From NCBI GenBank assembly GCA_017640615.1, contig JAEPQK010000004.1, positions 310,001-374,000 of the forward strand: a stretch of 64,000 nt of DNA. Direction: 5' to 3'. Numbering within the stretch: position 1 is the stretch's first letter; each line of letters begins with the position of its first letter. The position numbers and the translations under genes were made by a program. Shown piece by piece: positions 43,360 to 52,342 of this stretch. The DNA comes from Rhizobiaceae bacterium (lineage in GTDB: Bacteria; Pseudomonadota; Alphaproteobacteria; Rhizobiales; Rhizobiaceae). The notes under the pieces are model-generated. The model made no database searches, was not told the DNA's origin, and saw only the letters and a list, made by a program, of their open reading frames with translations.

Positions 43360-43923
43360 TTACCTTGGCGCCCGTTTTGCAAGAATTCGCTGCAATGTTC
43401 GCCGGTGCATGTTGAGCCGCCGCGCGGTTTCCGAGACGTTGCGGTCGCACATCTCGTAGACGCGCTGAATATGTTCCCACCGCACGCGGTCGGCAGACAT
43501 CGGGTTTTCGGGCGGGTCGGGACGCTCGCCCGTGTTGATAAGCGCGGCATAAACGTCGTCGGCATCCGCCGGCTTGGCGAGATAGTCGACCGCGCCAAGT
43601 TTCACCGCGGTCACTGCCGTGGCGATGTTGCCATAGCCGGTAAGGATGATTGTGCGGGCGTCACCGCGCTTTTCGCGGATCGCGGCCACGACATCGATGC
43701 CGTTTCCGTCGCCCAGCCGCATATCGACCACGGCATAGGCCGGAGCGCCGGCCTTCACCTTCGTGAGCGCCTCTTCCACGCCCTCGGCGGTGTCGACCGT
43801 GAAGCCGCGGCTTTCCATCGCGCGTGCAAGCCGGGTCAGAAACGGCTTGTCGTCTTCGACGATGAGCAGCGTTCGGTCCGCGCCAAGCGCATCTTCGGCA
43901 TTTGTGGCCGGTGTTTCGGACAT
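43360..43923 (-). CDS. actR: ActR/PrrA/RegA-type redox response regulator
   Basis: DNA-binding partner of the global redox system that controls respiration, CO2 and nitrogen metabolism in alphaproteobacteria. The 187-residue protein has a receiver domain with phospho-acceptor Asp67 in YAVVDMRLGDGNGIDVVAAI, conserved Lys in VDYLAKPADADDV, and a short C-terminal Fis-type helix-turn-helix (NVSETARRLNMHRRTLQRIL) ending AKRAPR, as in all members. The ATG at 43923 begins MSETPATNAEDA. The gene lies 82 bases after its kinase actS on the same strand. Confidence 0.93.
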   Translation of the reverse strand: MSETPATNAEDALGADRTLLIVEDDKPFLTRLARAMESRGFTVDTAEGVEEALTKVKAGAPAYAVVDMRLGDGNGIDVVAAIREKRGDARTIILTGYGNIATAVTAVKLGAVDYLAKPADADDVYAALINTGERPDPPENPMSADRVRWEHIQRVYEMCDRNVSETARRLNMHRRTLQRILAKRAPR

Positions 43924-44005
43924 CGATGTTCTTCTTCTTGGTGCCGGAATACTCGTTCTGTTTAGCCAAAAATGCCGCCAAGTCCAGCATTCGGCCCTGT
44001 GACAT

Positions 44006-45310
44006 CTAGCCTGCGGGCAAGGAGCCGACAAACTCCGCGCGTGGCCACTCCACCGTGACGACCGCGCCTTTGCCGGGTTCGGGTGCGTTGGAAAAGGTGA
44101 CGATCGCGCCCGAGCGGTCGAGCAGCGATTTGGCGATAAAGAGACCGAGTCCGAGGCCGCCGCCAGAACTCGGACCGCTGCGGCGGGTGAGATAGGGTTC
44201 GCCGATCCTGTCGAGCACCTCGGCGGAAAAACCGCTGCCATCGTCAATGACAGTGACGGTGACTATCTCAGCGCTCCACGCCCAGCGTATGACAACAACC
44301 GAGCGCGCGAAGTCGACCGCGTTTTCGACCAGATTGCCAAGGCCGTAGATCACGCCGGGGTTGCGGCGGCCGATCGGTTCTGGCCCTTCGCAGTCGCCGG
44401 CCTCCAGGCGCAGCTCGATGCCGAATTCGCGATGCGGCGCGACTGCCTCTTCCACCAATGACGTGATTGGCATGCGCGCAAGATGCGCTTCGCCCTCCGA
44501 CGAGAGATTGGTGAGCCGCTTGAGGATTTCCCGGCACCGTTCGCTCTGCGAGCGCAACAGGCTGACATCCTCGCGAAAGCGTGGGTCGCTCTCCAGCGCG
44601 CGCTCCATCTCCTTCGACACCAGAGCGATCGTGGCGAGCGGTGTACCGAGCTCGTGAGCGGCGGCGGCTGCCAGCCCGTCGAGCGCGGACAGGTGCTGTT
44701 CGCGCTGAAGCACCAACTCGGTCGCCGAAAGCGCGTTGGCGAGAAGCCGCGCTTCTTCCGCGACCCGATATGCATAGACGCTGGTGAAGGCGATGGACGA
44801 CACCACCGCCATCCACACGCCGGCAATGAAGACTAACGGCATGACGAGCTGCGTGCCGGGATACCACGGGATCGGCAGATGGAAGAAAGCGAGCAGCGTG
44901 GTTGCGACCACAACGATGCTACCGAGCAGCATTGTGTGGCTGCGCGGCATTGACGTCGCCGAAATGACCACGGGCACCGCCATGAGCACAGCGAAAGGAT
45001 TGGTCAGTCCACCGGTCATGAAAAGCAGGCCGGCCAGCTGCACCGCATCGAAAGCGAGAATGCCGAATGCCGCCTTCGGCACCAGACGGTGGGTCGCAGG
45101 GTAGCGGAACGAAAGGAACAGGTTAAGCCAGGCTGAGCAGGCAATAAGCGCCAGGCAGGGCCCGACCGGAAGCGGAAAGCCGAGGCCGAAGGCGACCGCG
45201 AGAACGGCCGCGCTCTGGCCGATAATAGCGAGCCACCGCAGCCGGATAAGCGTGTTGAGCCGCAACCGGTAGGCGGATGATTGATCGAGGGTGGCGACCT
45301 CCTGGGACAT
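44006..45310 (-). CDS. actS: ActS/PrrB/RegB-type redox-sensing histidine kinase
   Basis: Inner-membrane kinase that phosphorylates ActR when the quinone pool is reduced. The 434-residue protein has six membrane helices (within about 22-182), and the ubiquinone-sensing heptapeptide GGLTNPF at 100-106 between helices. His219 lies in AAAAAHELGTPLATIALVS, and the redox-active cysteine is Cys259 in QSERCREILKRL, both conserved in RegB. The HATPase ends GGGLGLGLFIAKSLLDRSGA. All signature residues are intact. The ATG at 45310 was chosen over codons 19 residues upstream. Confidence 0.95.
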   Translation of the reverse strand: MSQEVATLDQSSAYRLRLNTLIRLRWLAIIGQSAAVLAVAFGLGFPLPVGPCLALIACSAWLNLFLSFRYPATHRLVPKAAFGILAFDAVQLAGLLFMTGGLTNPFAVLMAVPVVISATSMPRSHTMLLGSIVVVATTLLAFFHLPIPWYPGTQLVMPLVFIAGVWMAVVSSIAFTSVYAYRVAEEARLLANALSATELVLQREQHLSALDGLAAAAAHELGTPLATIALVSKEMERALESDPRFREDVSLLRSQSERCREILKRLTNLSSEGEAHLARMPITSLVEEAVAPHREFGIELRLEAGDCEGPEPIGRRNPGVIYGLGNLVENAVDFARSVVVIRWAWSAEIVTVTVIDDGSGFSAEVLDRIGEPYLTRRSGPSSGGGLGLGLFIAKSLLDRSGAIVTFSNAPEPGKGAVVTVEWPRAEFVGSLPAG

Positions 45311-45388
45311 GCTTTCCTTATGCGTTGCTATCGCCGCTCGGCCAAGTGGCTGGGCGTTTTGCCGCACGAATGCGCGCCGACGGCGTTG

Positions 45389-47842
45389 CTATTTGCGCGG
45401 CTTGGCGCGGTTGGTTGCTTGTGCCAGTTCCGGCTTTTCCGGCCATTCATGTTTGGGGTAGCGGCCGCGCATCTCGGCGCGTACGTCTTTCCATGATCCC
45501 GCCCAGAAGCCCGGCAGGTCGCGTGTCGTCTGCAGTGGGCGATGCGCGGGCGAGAGCAGCTCAAGCGTCAGCGGCACGGTGCCGTTTGCAATTGTCGGAT
45601 GCTGGCTGAGGCCGAAAAGCTCCTGCACGCGCATTGCGAGCACCGGTTCGTCCCCGGCGTAATCTATCGGGACCCGGCTGCCGGATGGCGCATCGAAATG
45701 GGTCGGCGCGAGCTGGTTGAACCTGCTGTGCTCGCCGGCGGGGATGAGTGCGCCGAGGGCCTGTTCCAGAACATCTGCGCCAATGCGAGCGAAGGATGCT
45801 TCACCTGGAAGAAAGGGAGCCAGCCAGCTGTCGAGGTTCGAAAGCAGCGCTTCGTCCGAGACATCCGGCCATGGCGCCCCAATCCCGCGATGAAGCCAGC
45901 TGAGCCGGGCGCGCAGCGCGATCGCCTGCTTGCTCCAGGTGAGCAGGCCGAGCCCCTGTTCGGCAAGCACGGCGGCAATCGCCGCGTTGGCATCGTCGCC
46001 GGTGGGCGCCGGCAGTGGTTTTTCGCTGAGAGTGATCGCGCCGAGGCGCTCGGCGCGCCGCGTTCTAACTGCGCGCGCTTCCATGTCGTAGGAAGTGGTG
46101 ACCGCGCTTTCGATCGCGCCTGATAGGACCGCCCGCACCTCGTCTTCGCTGGTTGCGGCGGCGGCGGTGATACGGGCGTTTTTGCCGCCGCCCTGCAGGT
46201 CGGCAACGACAAGCCATTCATGTTTTGCCAGTGCTGACATTTCGTCCAGCATCGCGCCGCGGCCGCCGGAGAGCACATAATGGCCGGCGGCCCCGCGCGC
46301 TTTCGCGACGCGGTCAGGCCAGGCGTGGAGGAGCAGTTCGCCAGCGCTCTTTCCCGCCCCCGTGAGGGGAGAGGTGGCCGTGCGCACCAACCGCTCGGCC
46401 AGACCTTTCGCTGCTTTGGCGCGGGGCGAGTGGTCATTGCGGAACCGCGATAGCCGGTGGTCGAGATCGGGATCGTTGCCGCCAAGCCCGCGTTCCGTCA
46501 GGAGCACCGCGAGCTCGGCAGCCTGCTTGCCATCTCCGGATTTCGCGGCTTGCGCGACCATGTGGGCAAGCCGAGCGGGAAGCGCTAGGCGGCGCATCGC
46601 ATGTCCGGCTTCGGTGATACGGCCGTCGGCATCGACTGCCCCGAGGCGTGCAAGCAGCGCCCGAGCCTCGACAAGCGCCGGAGCCGGCGGAGCATCGAGA
46701 AATGACAGCGTTGCAGGGTCGGCAATCCCGAACGCGGCGCAGTCGAGCAGCAACCCGGTCAGGTCGGCCTGAAGAATCTCGGGCGGAGTGAAGGCTGGCA
46801 ACGCCGCGGTCTGTTCCTGCCGCCAAAGCCTGATCGCGATGCCGGGCTGCGTTCGCCCGGCGCGTCCGGCCCGCTGGTCTGCGGAGGCGCGCGACACGCG
46901 CACCGTTTCCAGCCGCGTCGTTCCGCTCGCGGACTCAAAGCGCGGCAGACGCGATAGCCCGCTATCGATCACGATGCGCACATCTTCGATGGTGATCGAT
47001 GTCTCGGCAATTGCTGTGGCGAGCACGATCTTTCGCCGGCTTGCGGCCGCTGGCCGTATCGCGGCGTCTTGCGCGCCGCCTTCCATCGCGCCGAACAGGG
47101 GCGCGATATCCACATTGGCCGGCAGCCGTCCGGCAAGCGCTTCGGCGGTGCGTTCGATTTCGCGCTGGCCAGGCAGGAAGGCGAGAACGCTGCCTTCTTC
47201 CTCCGCGACCGCGTTGCGGATCGCCCGCGCCATCGCGATTTCGACAGGCTCGCCGGCCGGGCGTTCGTTGTAGCGTATTTCGACGGGAAAGCTGCGGCCC
47301 TCGCTGGTGATCACCGGTGCATCGCCAAGCAGGGCGGAGACGCGGCCGCCGTCAATCGTGGCTGACATCACGAGAAGCCGCAAATCGGGGCGCAACCCGC
47401 CTTTCACGTCCAGTGCCAGCGCCAGGCCGAGATCGCCGTCGAGCGAACGCTCGTGAAATTCGTCGAAGATGAGCGCGCTGATGCTGGAAAGCTCAGGATC
47501 GTCGAGGATCATACGTGCCATCACCCCCTCGGTGACGACCAGAATGCGGGTGCGCGCGGAGACCTTGCGGTCAAGCCGCATCGCGTAGCCGACTGTCTCG
47601 CCGGGCTTCTCGCCGATGAGGTCCGCCATGCGCCGCGCGGCAGCACGGGCGGCAAGCCTGCGCGGCTCCAGAAGCACGATCATGCCGTCGCCGAGCCAGG
47701 GCGCATCGAGAAGGTGGAGAGGCACAAGCGTTGTTTTGCCCGCGCCCGGAGGCGCGACGAGCACGGCCTGACCCTTGTGTTCCAGTGCGTTGGCAAGGTC
47801 GGGCAGCACCGCCGATACAGGCAGGTCGGGCAAGCTGGCCAC
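45389..47842 (-). CDS. hrpB: ATP-dependent helicase HrpB
   Basis: A DEAH-box-like RNA/DNA helicase of unclear cellular role. The 817-residue product has Walker A VAPPGAGKTTLVPLHLLDA, motif II as DEFHERSLDGDLGLALAL, motif III MSATIDGGRV, and motif VI ADQRAGRAGRTQPGIAIRLW, plus the HrpB-specific C-terminal domain (GTVPLTLELLSPAHRPLQTT, RDLPGFWAGSWKDVRAEMRG, RYPKHEWPEKP). It begins at GTG 47842, two bases after the stop of the ABC ATPase gene, so it is translationally coupled to the ynjBCD-like operon. That pairing is odd and may only be positional. Confidence 0.92.
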   Translation of the reverse strand: MASLPDLPVSAVLPDLANALEHKGQAVLVAPPGAGKTTLVPLHLLDAPWLGDGMIVLLEPRRLAARAAARRMADLIGEKPGETVGYAMRLDRKVSARTRILVVTEGVMARMILDDPELSSISALIFDEFHERSLDGDLGLALALDVKGGLRPDLRLLVMSATIDGGRVSALLGDAPVITSEGRSFPVEIRYNERPAGEPVEIAMARAIRNAVAEEEGSVLAFLPGQREIERTAEALAGRLPANVDIAPLFGAMEGGAQDAAIRPAAASRRKIVLATAIAETSITIEDVRIVIDSGLSRLPRFESASGTTRLETVRVSRASADQRAGRAGRTQPGIAIRLWRQEQTAALPAFTPPEILQADLTGLLLDCAAFGIADPATLSFLDAPPAPALVEARALLARLGAVDADGRITEAGHAMRRLALPARLAHMVAQAAKSGDGKQAAELAVLLTERGLGGNDPDLDHRLSRFRNDHSPRAKAAKGLAERLVRTATSPLTGAGKSAGELLLHAWPDRVAKARGAAGHYVLSGGRGAMLDEMSALAKHEWLVVADLQGGGKNARITAAAATSEDEVRAVLSGAIESAVTTSYDMEARAVRTRRAERLGAITLSEKPLPAPTGDDANAAIAAVLAEQGLGLLTWSKQAIALRARLSWLHRGIGAPWPDVSDEALLSNLDSWLAPFLPGEASFARIGADVLEQALGALIPAGEHSRFNQLAPTHFDAPSGSRVPIDYAGDEPVLAMRVQELFGLSQHPTIANGTVPLTLELLSPAHRPLQTTRDLPGFWAGSWKDVRAEMRGRYPKHEWPEKPELAQATNRAKPRK

Positions 47843-47844
47843 GA

Positions 47845-48507
47845 TTATTCGCCGACGCGGATGACCGTGCCGCCGGCGGCAGCGGCGTCTGCTTCGTCAT
47901 GCGTCACTAGCAGCGTCGGCAGGCCCTTTTCGCGGGCGCGCTCGAAAACGAGATCGCGCATCTGCTGGCGCAAGGCGGCGTCGAGCTTGGAAAAGGGTTC
48001 GTCGAGAAGCAGCGCCCTTGGTTCGGCAATCAGCACGCGGGCAAGCGCGACCCGCGCCTTCTGCCCGCCCGAAAGTGTATCGGGGTCGCGGTCTTCGTAG
48101 CCGGCGAGGTCGATGCCTTCGAGCGCGCGGCAGGCAATCTCGCGCCGTGCGGCGCGGCCGGTCGTGGCGGGCGGGATCGCGAATACAAGATTGCCGGCGA
48201 CGGTCATGTGCGGGAAAAGCAGCGGATCCTGAAACAAAATGCCGACATGCCGGTCTTCGGAGGGAATGCAGGTCAGGTCCGCGCTGTCGATGAACACACG
48301 GCCACTGGCTTCGAAGGCGGGATCGAGAAACCCGCCAATGAAGGCAAGCAGCGTGGACTTGCCGGAGCCGGACGGACCCATCACGGTCAGCACTTCGCCG
48401 GGCGCGATTTCGTGCGAGATCGACAGCAACGGAGCGCCGTTCAGCGATATGCGGATTGTGTCGAGCCGCAGCCCCTTGCCGTCCAAGGCCAGTCCTCCGG
48501 AGATCAT
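47845..48507 (-). CDS. ABC transporter ATP-binding protein (YnjD-like)
   Basis: A 220-residue ATPase with Walker A VMGPSGSGKSTLLAFIGGFL, Q-loop VGILFQDPLLFPHMTVAGNL, signature DTLSGGQKARVALARVLIAE, Walker B ALLLDEPFSKLDAALRQQM and switch His in VTHDEADAAA. It is the size of E. coli YnjD. The ATG at 48507 overlaps the permease stop (4 bases), and the gene ends two bases before hrpB. Together with the permease and substrate-binding protein it forms a complete YnjBCD-type importer; the substrate is unknown (thiamine-like or polyamine-like importers are the nearest relatives). Confidence 0.88.
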   Translation of the reverse strand: MISGGLALDGKGLRLDTIRISLNGAPLLSISHEIAPGEVLTVMGPSGSGKSTLLAFIGGFLDPAFEASGRVFIDSADLTCIPSEDRHVGILFQDPLLFPHMTVAGNLVFAIPPATTGRAARREIACRALEGIDLAGYEDRDPDTLSGGQKARVALARVLIAEPRALLLDEPFSKLDAALRQQMRDLVFERAREKGLPTLLVTHDEADAAAAGGTVIRVGE

Positions 48508-50183
48508 GCCCGCATTGCGCGGAAGCGCCGGAATAGCAGCGCGGGAACCAGCGTTGCAACGGCGAAGCCCGCAAGCGGCAGCAGCATCTGGAGGAAGGCG
48601 TAGACGCCGATCACGCGGCGGTTGCCGCCGGACGCGAGCGCGACTGCCTCGGTGGTGATGGTGGGCAGGCGCCCAGCCCCGACAAGCAGGGTGGGCAGAT
48701 ACTGCCCGATGGAAACCGCGAAGCCGACAGCGGCGGCCGTCAGGATGGCGCGCAGCAGCATCGGCGCGCGGATGCGCCACAGCGTTGCGGTGCGTGATTT
48801 GCCGAGCCCGGCGGCAATCGCCTCATAGCGCGTGTCGAATGCGCGCCAGGGGTCCGACAGGGACAGGAACACATAAGGCAGCACGAAAACGAGATGCACG
48901 AAAATGAGCGCCGGCAGGCTGGCGACTGTGCCTGAAAGCACGAAGACGAGTTGCAGCCCGAACAGGAAGGCGACCTGCGGCACAACGAGCGGCAGATAGA
49001 CGAGCGGCAGGGTGAAGCGGGTGGCGCGTCTGCCTGTGGCACTCTCGCGGACGAGGCACATTGTTGCCAGCGCGACCGCAATTGCGGTTGCGATCAGGGC
49101 AACGATGAACGTGGTGAAGAGCGGCCCGGCAATGCGCGGCGCGGCCTTCATCCAGCTCTTCAGCGTCAGCGTGTCGGGCATGGCATTGGGAAACTGCCAA
49201 AGGCCGGCGACCGACCAGATGGCGAGAGCGCCAAGGCCCGCGAATACCAGCGCGGCCGCAAGGGCCATGAGCCACCATATTGTGTGCCGCAGCCAGCGGT
49301 CGCGGCGCAGGCTGTAGCCCGCCTGACCCAGAAACTGAACGCCCGAACCGAACGCCTTTTCGAGCACGATCCAGGTCAGGATTGCCGCCGCTGCCACGCC
49401 AAGTTGCAGCACTGCGCCGGCAGAAGCGAGGAACCGCATGGAAATTTCAGGATCGTTCATCCAGCCGGCGAGCCGCACCGCAAGCGTGCCGGGCAGGGTG
49501 GGTCCGAGGATTGCCGCCACATCCACGACCGAGGCGGAGAAGGCGATGACGGCGAGCACCGCCAACCTGATCTGGCGGTAGATTTGCGGCCAGCTCGCGT
49601 AGACGAAACCGGCAATGCGGCCATAGCCTAGAAGCGCGGTTATCTTGCGCGTGCGCTCCACCGGCACTTGCGGTAGCGCTGCCAGCGTGACGAGCAGCAG
49701 GAACGGCACCTCCTTAACCACGAGCCCGGCGATCAGGGAGAGCGCAGCACCGTCATTGACGATGATGACGTCGGGCGGCCGCTCCCACCCGGTCAGCCAG
49801 GGCGAAGTCAGTCGCGACAGCACGCCTGAGGGGGCAATCAGAAATGCAAACCCGAAGGCCGCCGCCGCATGCGGCACGGAAAGTAGAGGCGAAACCAGAT
49901 GCTGGATGGTCGCAAAGCTGCGCGTGCCTGCCCAGGCCGCGACGAACAGCATGACGATCACAAGTGAAATCGCGGCCGAGGCGAGACCGGTATAGTAGCT
50001 CATCCAGGCCGAGCGTTGGATGCCGGGCTGCGCTGCAAGTTCCACGAAGGGCGCGAGCGACAGCGTATCGCCGCCGAGTGCGGGCAGATAGCCAAAGGCC
50101 GGGAGCAGCGTCCCGGCCAATCCTGCGAGTACGGGCCCTGCCAGAAGCAGAATAGTGAGCGGCGGGCCGAGCTTTGAGATCAT
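48504..50183 (-). CDS. ABC transporter permease, double-domain (YnjC-like)
   Basis: A 559-residue inner-membrane permease with about 12 helices, composed of two fused BPD-type halves like ThiP and E. coli YnjC. EAA-like loops are seen in ERTRKITALLGYGRIAGF and in YEAIAAGLGKSRTATLWRIR. It lies between the substrate-binding protein (with a 147-base palindromic repeat in the gap) and the ATPase (4-base overlap). The ATG at 50183 (MISKLGPPLTILLL) begins just before the first helix. The transported compound is not known. Confidence 0.88.
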   Translation of the reverse strand: MISKLGPPLTILLLAGPVLAGLAGTLLPAFGYLPALGGDTLSLAPFVELAAQPGIQRSAWMSYYTGLASAAISLVIVMLFVAAWAGTRSFATIQHLVSPLLSVPHAAAAFGFAFLIAPSGVLSRLTSPWLTGWERPPDVIIVNDGAALSLIAGLVVKEVPFLLLVTLAALPQVPVERTRKITALLGYGRIAGFVYASWPQIYRQIRLAVLAVIAFSASVVDVAAILGPTLPGTLAVRLAGWMNDPEISMRFLASAGAVLQLGVAAAAILTWIVLEKAFGSGVQFLGQAGYSLRRDRWLRHTIWWLMALAAALVFAGLGALAIWSVAGLWQFPNAMPDTLTLKSWMKAAPRIAGPLFTTFIVALIATAIAVALATMCLVRESATGRRATRFTLPLVYLPLVVPQVAFLFGLQLVFVLSGTVASLPALIFVHLVFVLPYVFLSLSDPWRAFDTRYEAIAAGLGKSRTATLWRIRAPMLLRAILTAAAVGFAVSIGQYLPTLLVGAGRLPTITTEAVALASGGNRRVIGVYAFLQMLLPLAGFAVATLVPALLFRRFRAMRA

Positions 50184-50221
50184 TGTCTCGAAGTTGCGAA
50201 CGAGGCCGGCGCTTTATGGCG

Positions 50222-50368
50222 CCCCCCTCTGTCCTGCCGGACATCTCCCCCACAAGGGGGGAGATTGGCGGCGACTACTGGTTCCGCCGACCTGTTGTGT
50301 GAGGTTCCAGACCCAAAGCTGCTGATCTCCCCCCTTGTGGGGGAGATGCCTGGCAAGGCAGAGGGGGG
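50222..50368. repeat. Long palindromic repeat inside the ynjB-ynjC gap
   Basis: A 44-base arm (50222-50265) is inverted at 50325-50368 with 40 of 44 matches around a 59-base centre. Each arm contains the inner hairpin CTCCCCC-ACAA-GGGGGGAG. From memory this text (CCCCCCTCTG ... CATCTCCCCCACAAGGGG) recurs between genes in Mesorhizobium and related genomes. It falls between the substrate-binding protein and permease genes of the same transporter and could partly end or stabilise the transcript. Confidence 0.8.
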
Positions 50369-50399
50369 TGCAAAGGGGCGCGGCATCTGTAAGTGACCG

Positions 50400-51620
50400 C
50401 TAATTCGCCACCCCGTAGCGGCGTTTCCACTCCGTCTCCAGCCGGTCCATCCAGGTGGGATGCGGTTCGTCCAGCGCCGGGCCGAGGTCTTCCGGCGCGA
50501 GCGTTGCGATGCCGAGATCGAGCGCGTCGAACCGCGCCTTGTCGTCGGCATCGAGCTTGCCGACATTGAGAACTGTCGGGTCGCCCCAGACTTCCGGGTC
50601 CTGCTTGTGTGCCTGCGCCTCCGGTGAGATCAGGAAGTTGGCCAGCACCAGCGCGCCGGCTTTTGCCGCCGCGTTGTAGGGGATCGCGACGAAATGCGTG
50701 TTTGAGAGCGTCCCGCCGGGGAACGTGAAAGAACGCACGGTGTCCGGTAGTTCGCCATTGGCGATCGCGCTGGAGGCCTCCGCCGGGTTGAAGGCGAAGA
50801 TGATATCGAGCTCGCTGTCGGCCAGAAGCTGGCGCATGGCGGGATAGTTTTGCGGATAAGCGCCGCCGCTGCGCCACATCACCGGGTGCAACTGGTCGAG
50901 ATACTCGAACAGCGGCTTGGTCACCGCGTCGAACTCCCCTTCGACCACGGGCTCAAGAAGCACGGACCGGTCGGCGACCTTCTCGCTCAGCACCTGCTTC
51001 AAAAATGACGAGCCGATGAAGTCTGGCGGCTGCGGATAGGAGAAACGGCCGGGATTGGCTTTGGCCCATTCGAGCAGGCCGTCGGCCGATTGCGGCAGCG
51101 CGCCGGCATCTGTGCGGGCGCTGTCGTAGAAGAAGACAAGCTTCGCCATGCCCCACGGGCTCTCCTGCCCGTCGGTCGGAATGGTGAAGTCGGTCAGGAT
51201 GGTCGGCTTGTTTTCGATATCGACATACTGCCAGTTGGGCAGCTTGGTCGCCCATTCGCCGGCAAGCAGCAGGTTCTGCCGTTTCATGGAGGCGAAGTTC
51301 TCGCCATTGATCCAGATGAGATCGACTGTGCCGGCGTCGTTGCGGCCGGCGGCCTTCTCAGCCACCACCTTCGCAACGGCGTTGGCAGTGTCGTCGAGCT
51401 TCACATGGACGAGTTCGACGCCGTAATCTTCCATGATGCGGCTGCCCGCCCACTCGATATAGGCATTGATGTTCTCGGAGCCGCCCCAGGCGTTGAAATA
51501 GACCGTCTGGCCGCGCGCCTCTTCGGTCACGCCGTCCCATTTCGCCGGGTCGGGGTCGGCGGCTAACACCTGAGTGGCCAAGGCGGTTATAACGGCGGCG
51601 GCGGCGAGCAGTTTCTTCAA
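50400..51620 (-). CDS. ABC transporter substrate-binding protein (YnjB-like)
   Basis: A 406-residue periplasmic binding protein (signal peptide about 1-20, cut after VLA) of the YnjB type: VYFNAWGGSENINAYIEWAG, VDLIWINGENFASMKRQNLL, DQLHPVMWRSGGAYPQNYPA and DIIFAFNPAEASSAIANGEL. The start codon is TTG at 51620 (MKKLLAAAAV); AGGGGG lies six bases before it and the product has a good signal peptide from there. It heads the operon ynjB-ynjC-ynjD-hrpB. The ligand is unknown. Confidence 0.88.
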   Translation of the reverse strand: MKKLLAAAAVITALATQVLAADPDPAKWDGVTEEARGQTVYFNAWGGSENINAYIEWAGSRIMEDYGVELVHVKLDDTANAVAKVVAEKAAGRNDAGTVDLIWINGENFASMKRQNLLLAGEWATKLPNWQYVDIENKPTILTDFTIPTDGQESPWGMAKLVFFYDSARTDAGALPQSADGLLEWAKANPGRFSYPQPPDFIGSSFLKQVLSEKVADRSVLLEPVVEGEFDAVTKPLFEYLDQLHPVMWRSGGAYPQNYPAMRQLLADSELDIIFAFNPAEASSAIANGELPDTVRSFTFPGGTLSNTHFVAIPYNAAAKAGALVLANFLISPEAQAHKQDPEVWGDPTVLNVGKLDADDKARFDALDLGIATLAPEDLGPALDEPHPTWMDRLETEWKRRYGVAN

Positions 51621-51810
51621 TGGAACCCCCTGGGCAAACTCCGGTAATCGTGCCCGCGATTGAGCATGGCGGTACGGAAAGGGTCAATTGAAACGCGGTA
51701 ATGCGCACTCAACATGGCGTGAAAGCAATGTTACGTGGGCTGAGGCAATATTTGCGCAATCTCGCGCCGCGGCTAGAATTGCGGCTCCCAAACAACCGGT
51801 GGCCAGATCC

Positions 51811-52266
51811 ATGAAACACTTTGCCCTTCCAGCAGTCAGTCTCGCACTCGCGACCGGCGTGGCAATGCCGGCGCACGCGCAGGAGCTGCCGCCGGTCGCC
51901 GTCTATCAGGCAATGCTCGAAGCCAACAAAGGGTCGGGCTGGGTACAGTTTCGTGAATTTGGCGGGCGCCAGCTGGTCTATTTCACGCCGCTGCAGACCA
52001 TGCACTGCCGCCTGTCCGAAATCCGCTACTCGGTGAATTCCGAGGCGCTGGACCAGACGTTCCCGCTGGTCGATTGTGTGCCGGCGCTACCCTTCAGCCT
52101 GCCGTCCGATGCCGGGCTTGATGCAATCGCCATCGAACTTGCCTCGGGCGAAGCTAAGTTGGTGACGGTGCAGGTCGTGTGGGCGGACGGAGCCGAATCC
52201 GAGGTGCTGTCCTTTGTTCCGTGCGAGGGCGTTGGCGACCAGACCTGTGCATTGCCTGCGCCGTGA
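51811..52266 (+). CDS. Secreted hypothetical protein
   Basis: A 151-residue protein with a signal peptide (about 1-23, MKHFALPAVSLALATGVAMP, cut after AHA). The mature part has four cysteines (TMHCRLSEIRY, PLVDCVPALPF, FVPCEGVGDQTCALPAP), probably as two disulfides, and a beta-rich middle. It is not a family I recognise. The ATG at 51811 was chosen because only from here does the signal peptide lie at the N-terminus; the frame continues upstream. It is divergent from ynjB, with 190 bases between them, and precedes DUF1045 by 76 bases. Confidence 0.72.
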   Translation: MKHFALPAVSLALATGVAMPAHAQELPPVAVYQAMLEANKGSGWVQFREFGGRQLVYFTPLQTMHCRLSEIRYSVNSEALDQTFPLVDCVPALPFSLPSDAGLDAIAIELASGEAKLVTVQVVWADGAESEVLSFVPCEGVGDQTCALPAP

Positions 52267-52342
52267 GGAGCGTCAGCCTGCGGGGATTCGTCAATCTGTC
52301 ACGCAAATCAAATAGTGGAGCGCTCAGGTAGGAACTGAACCA

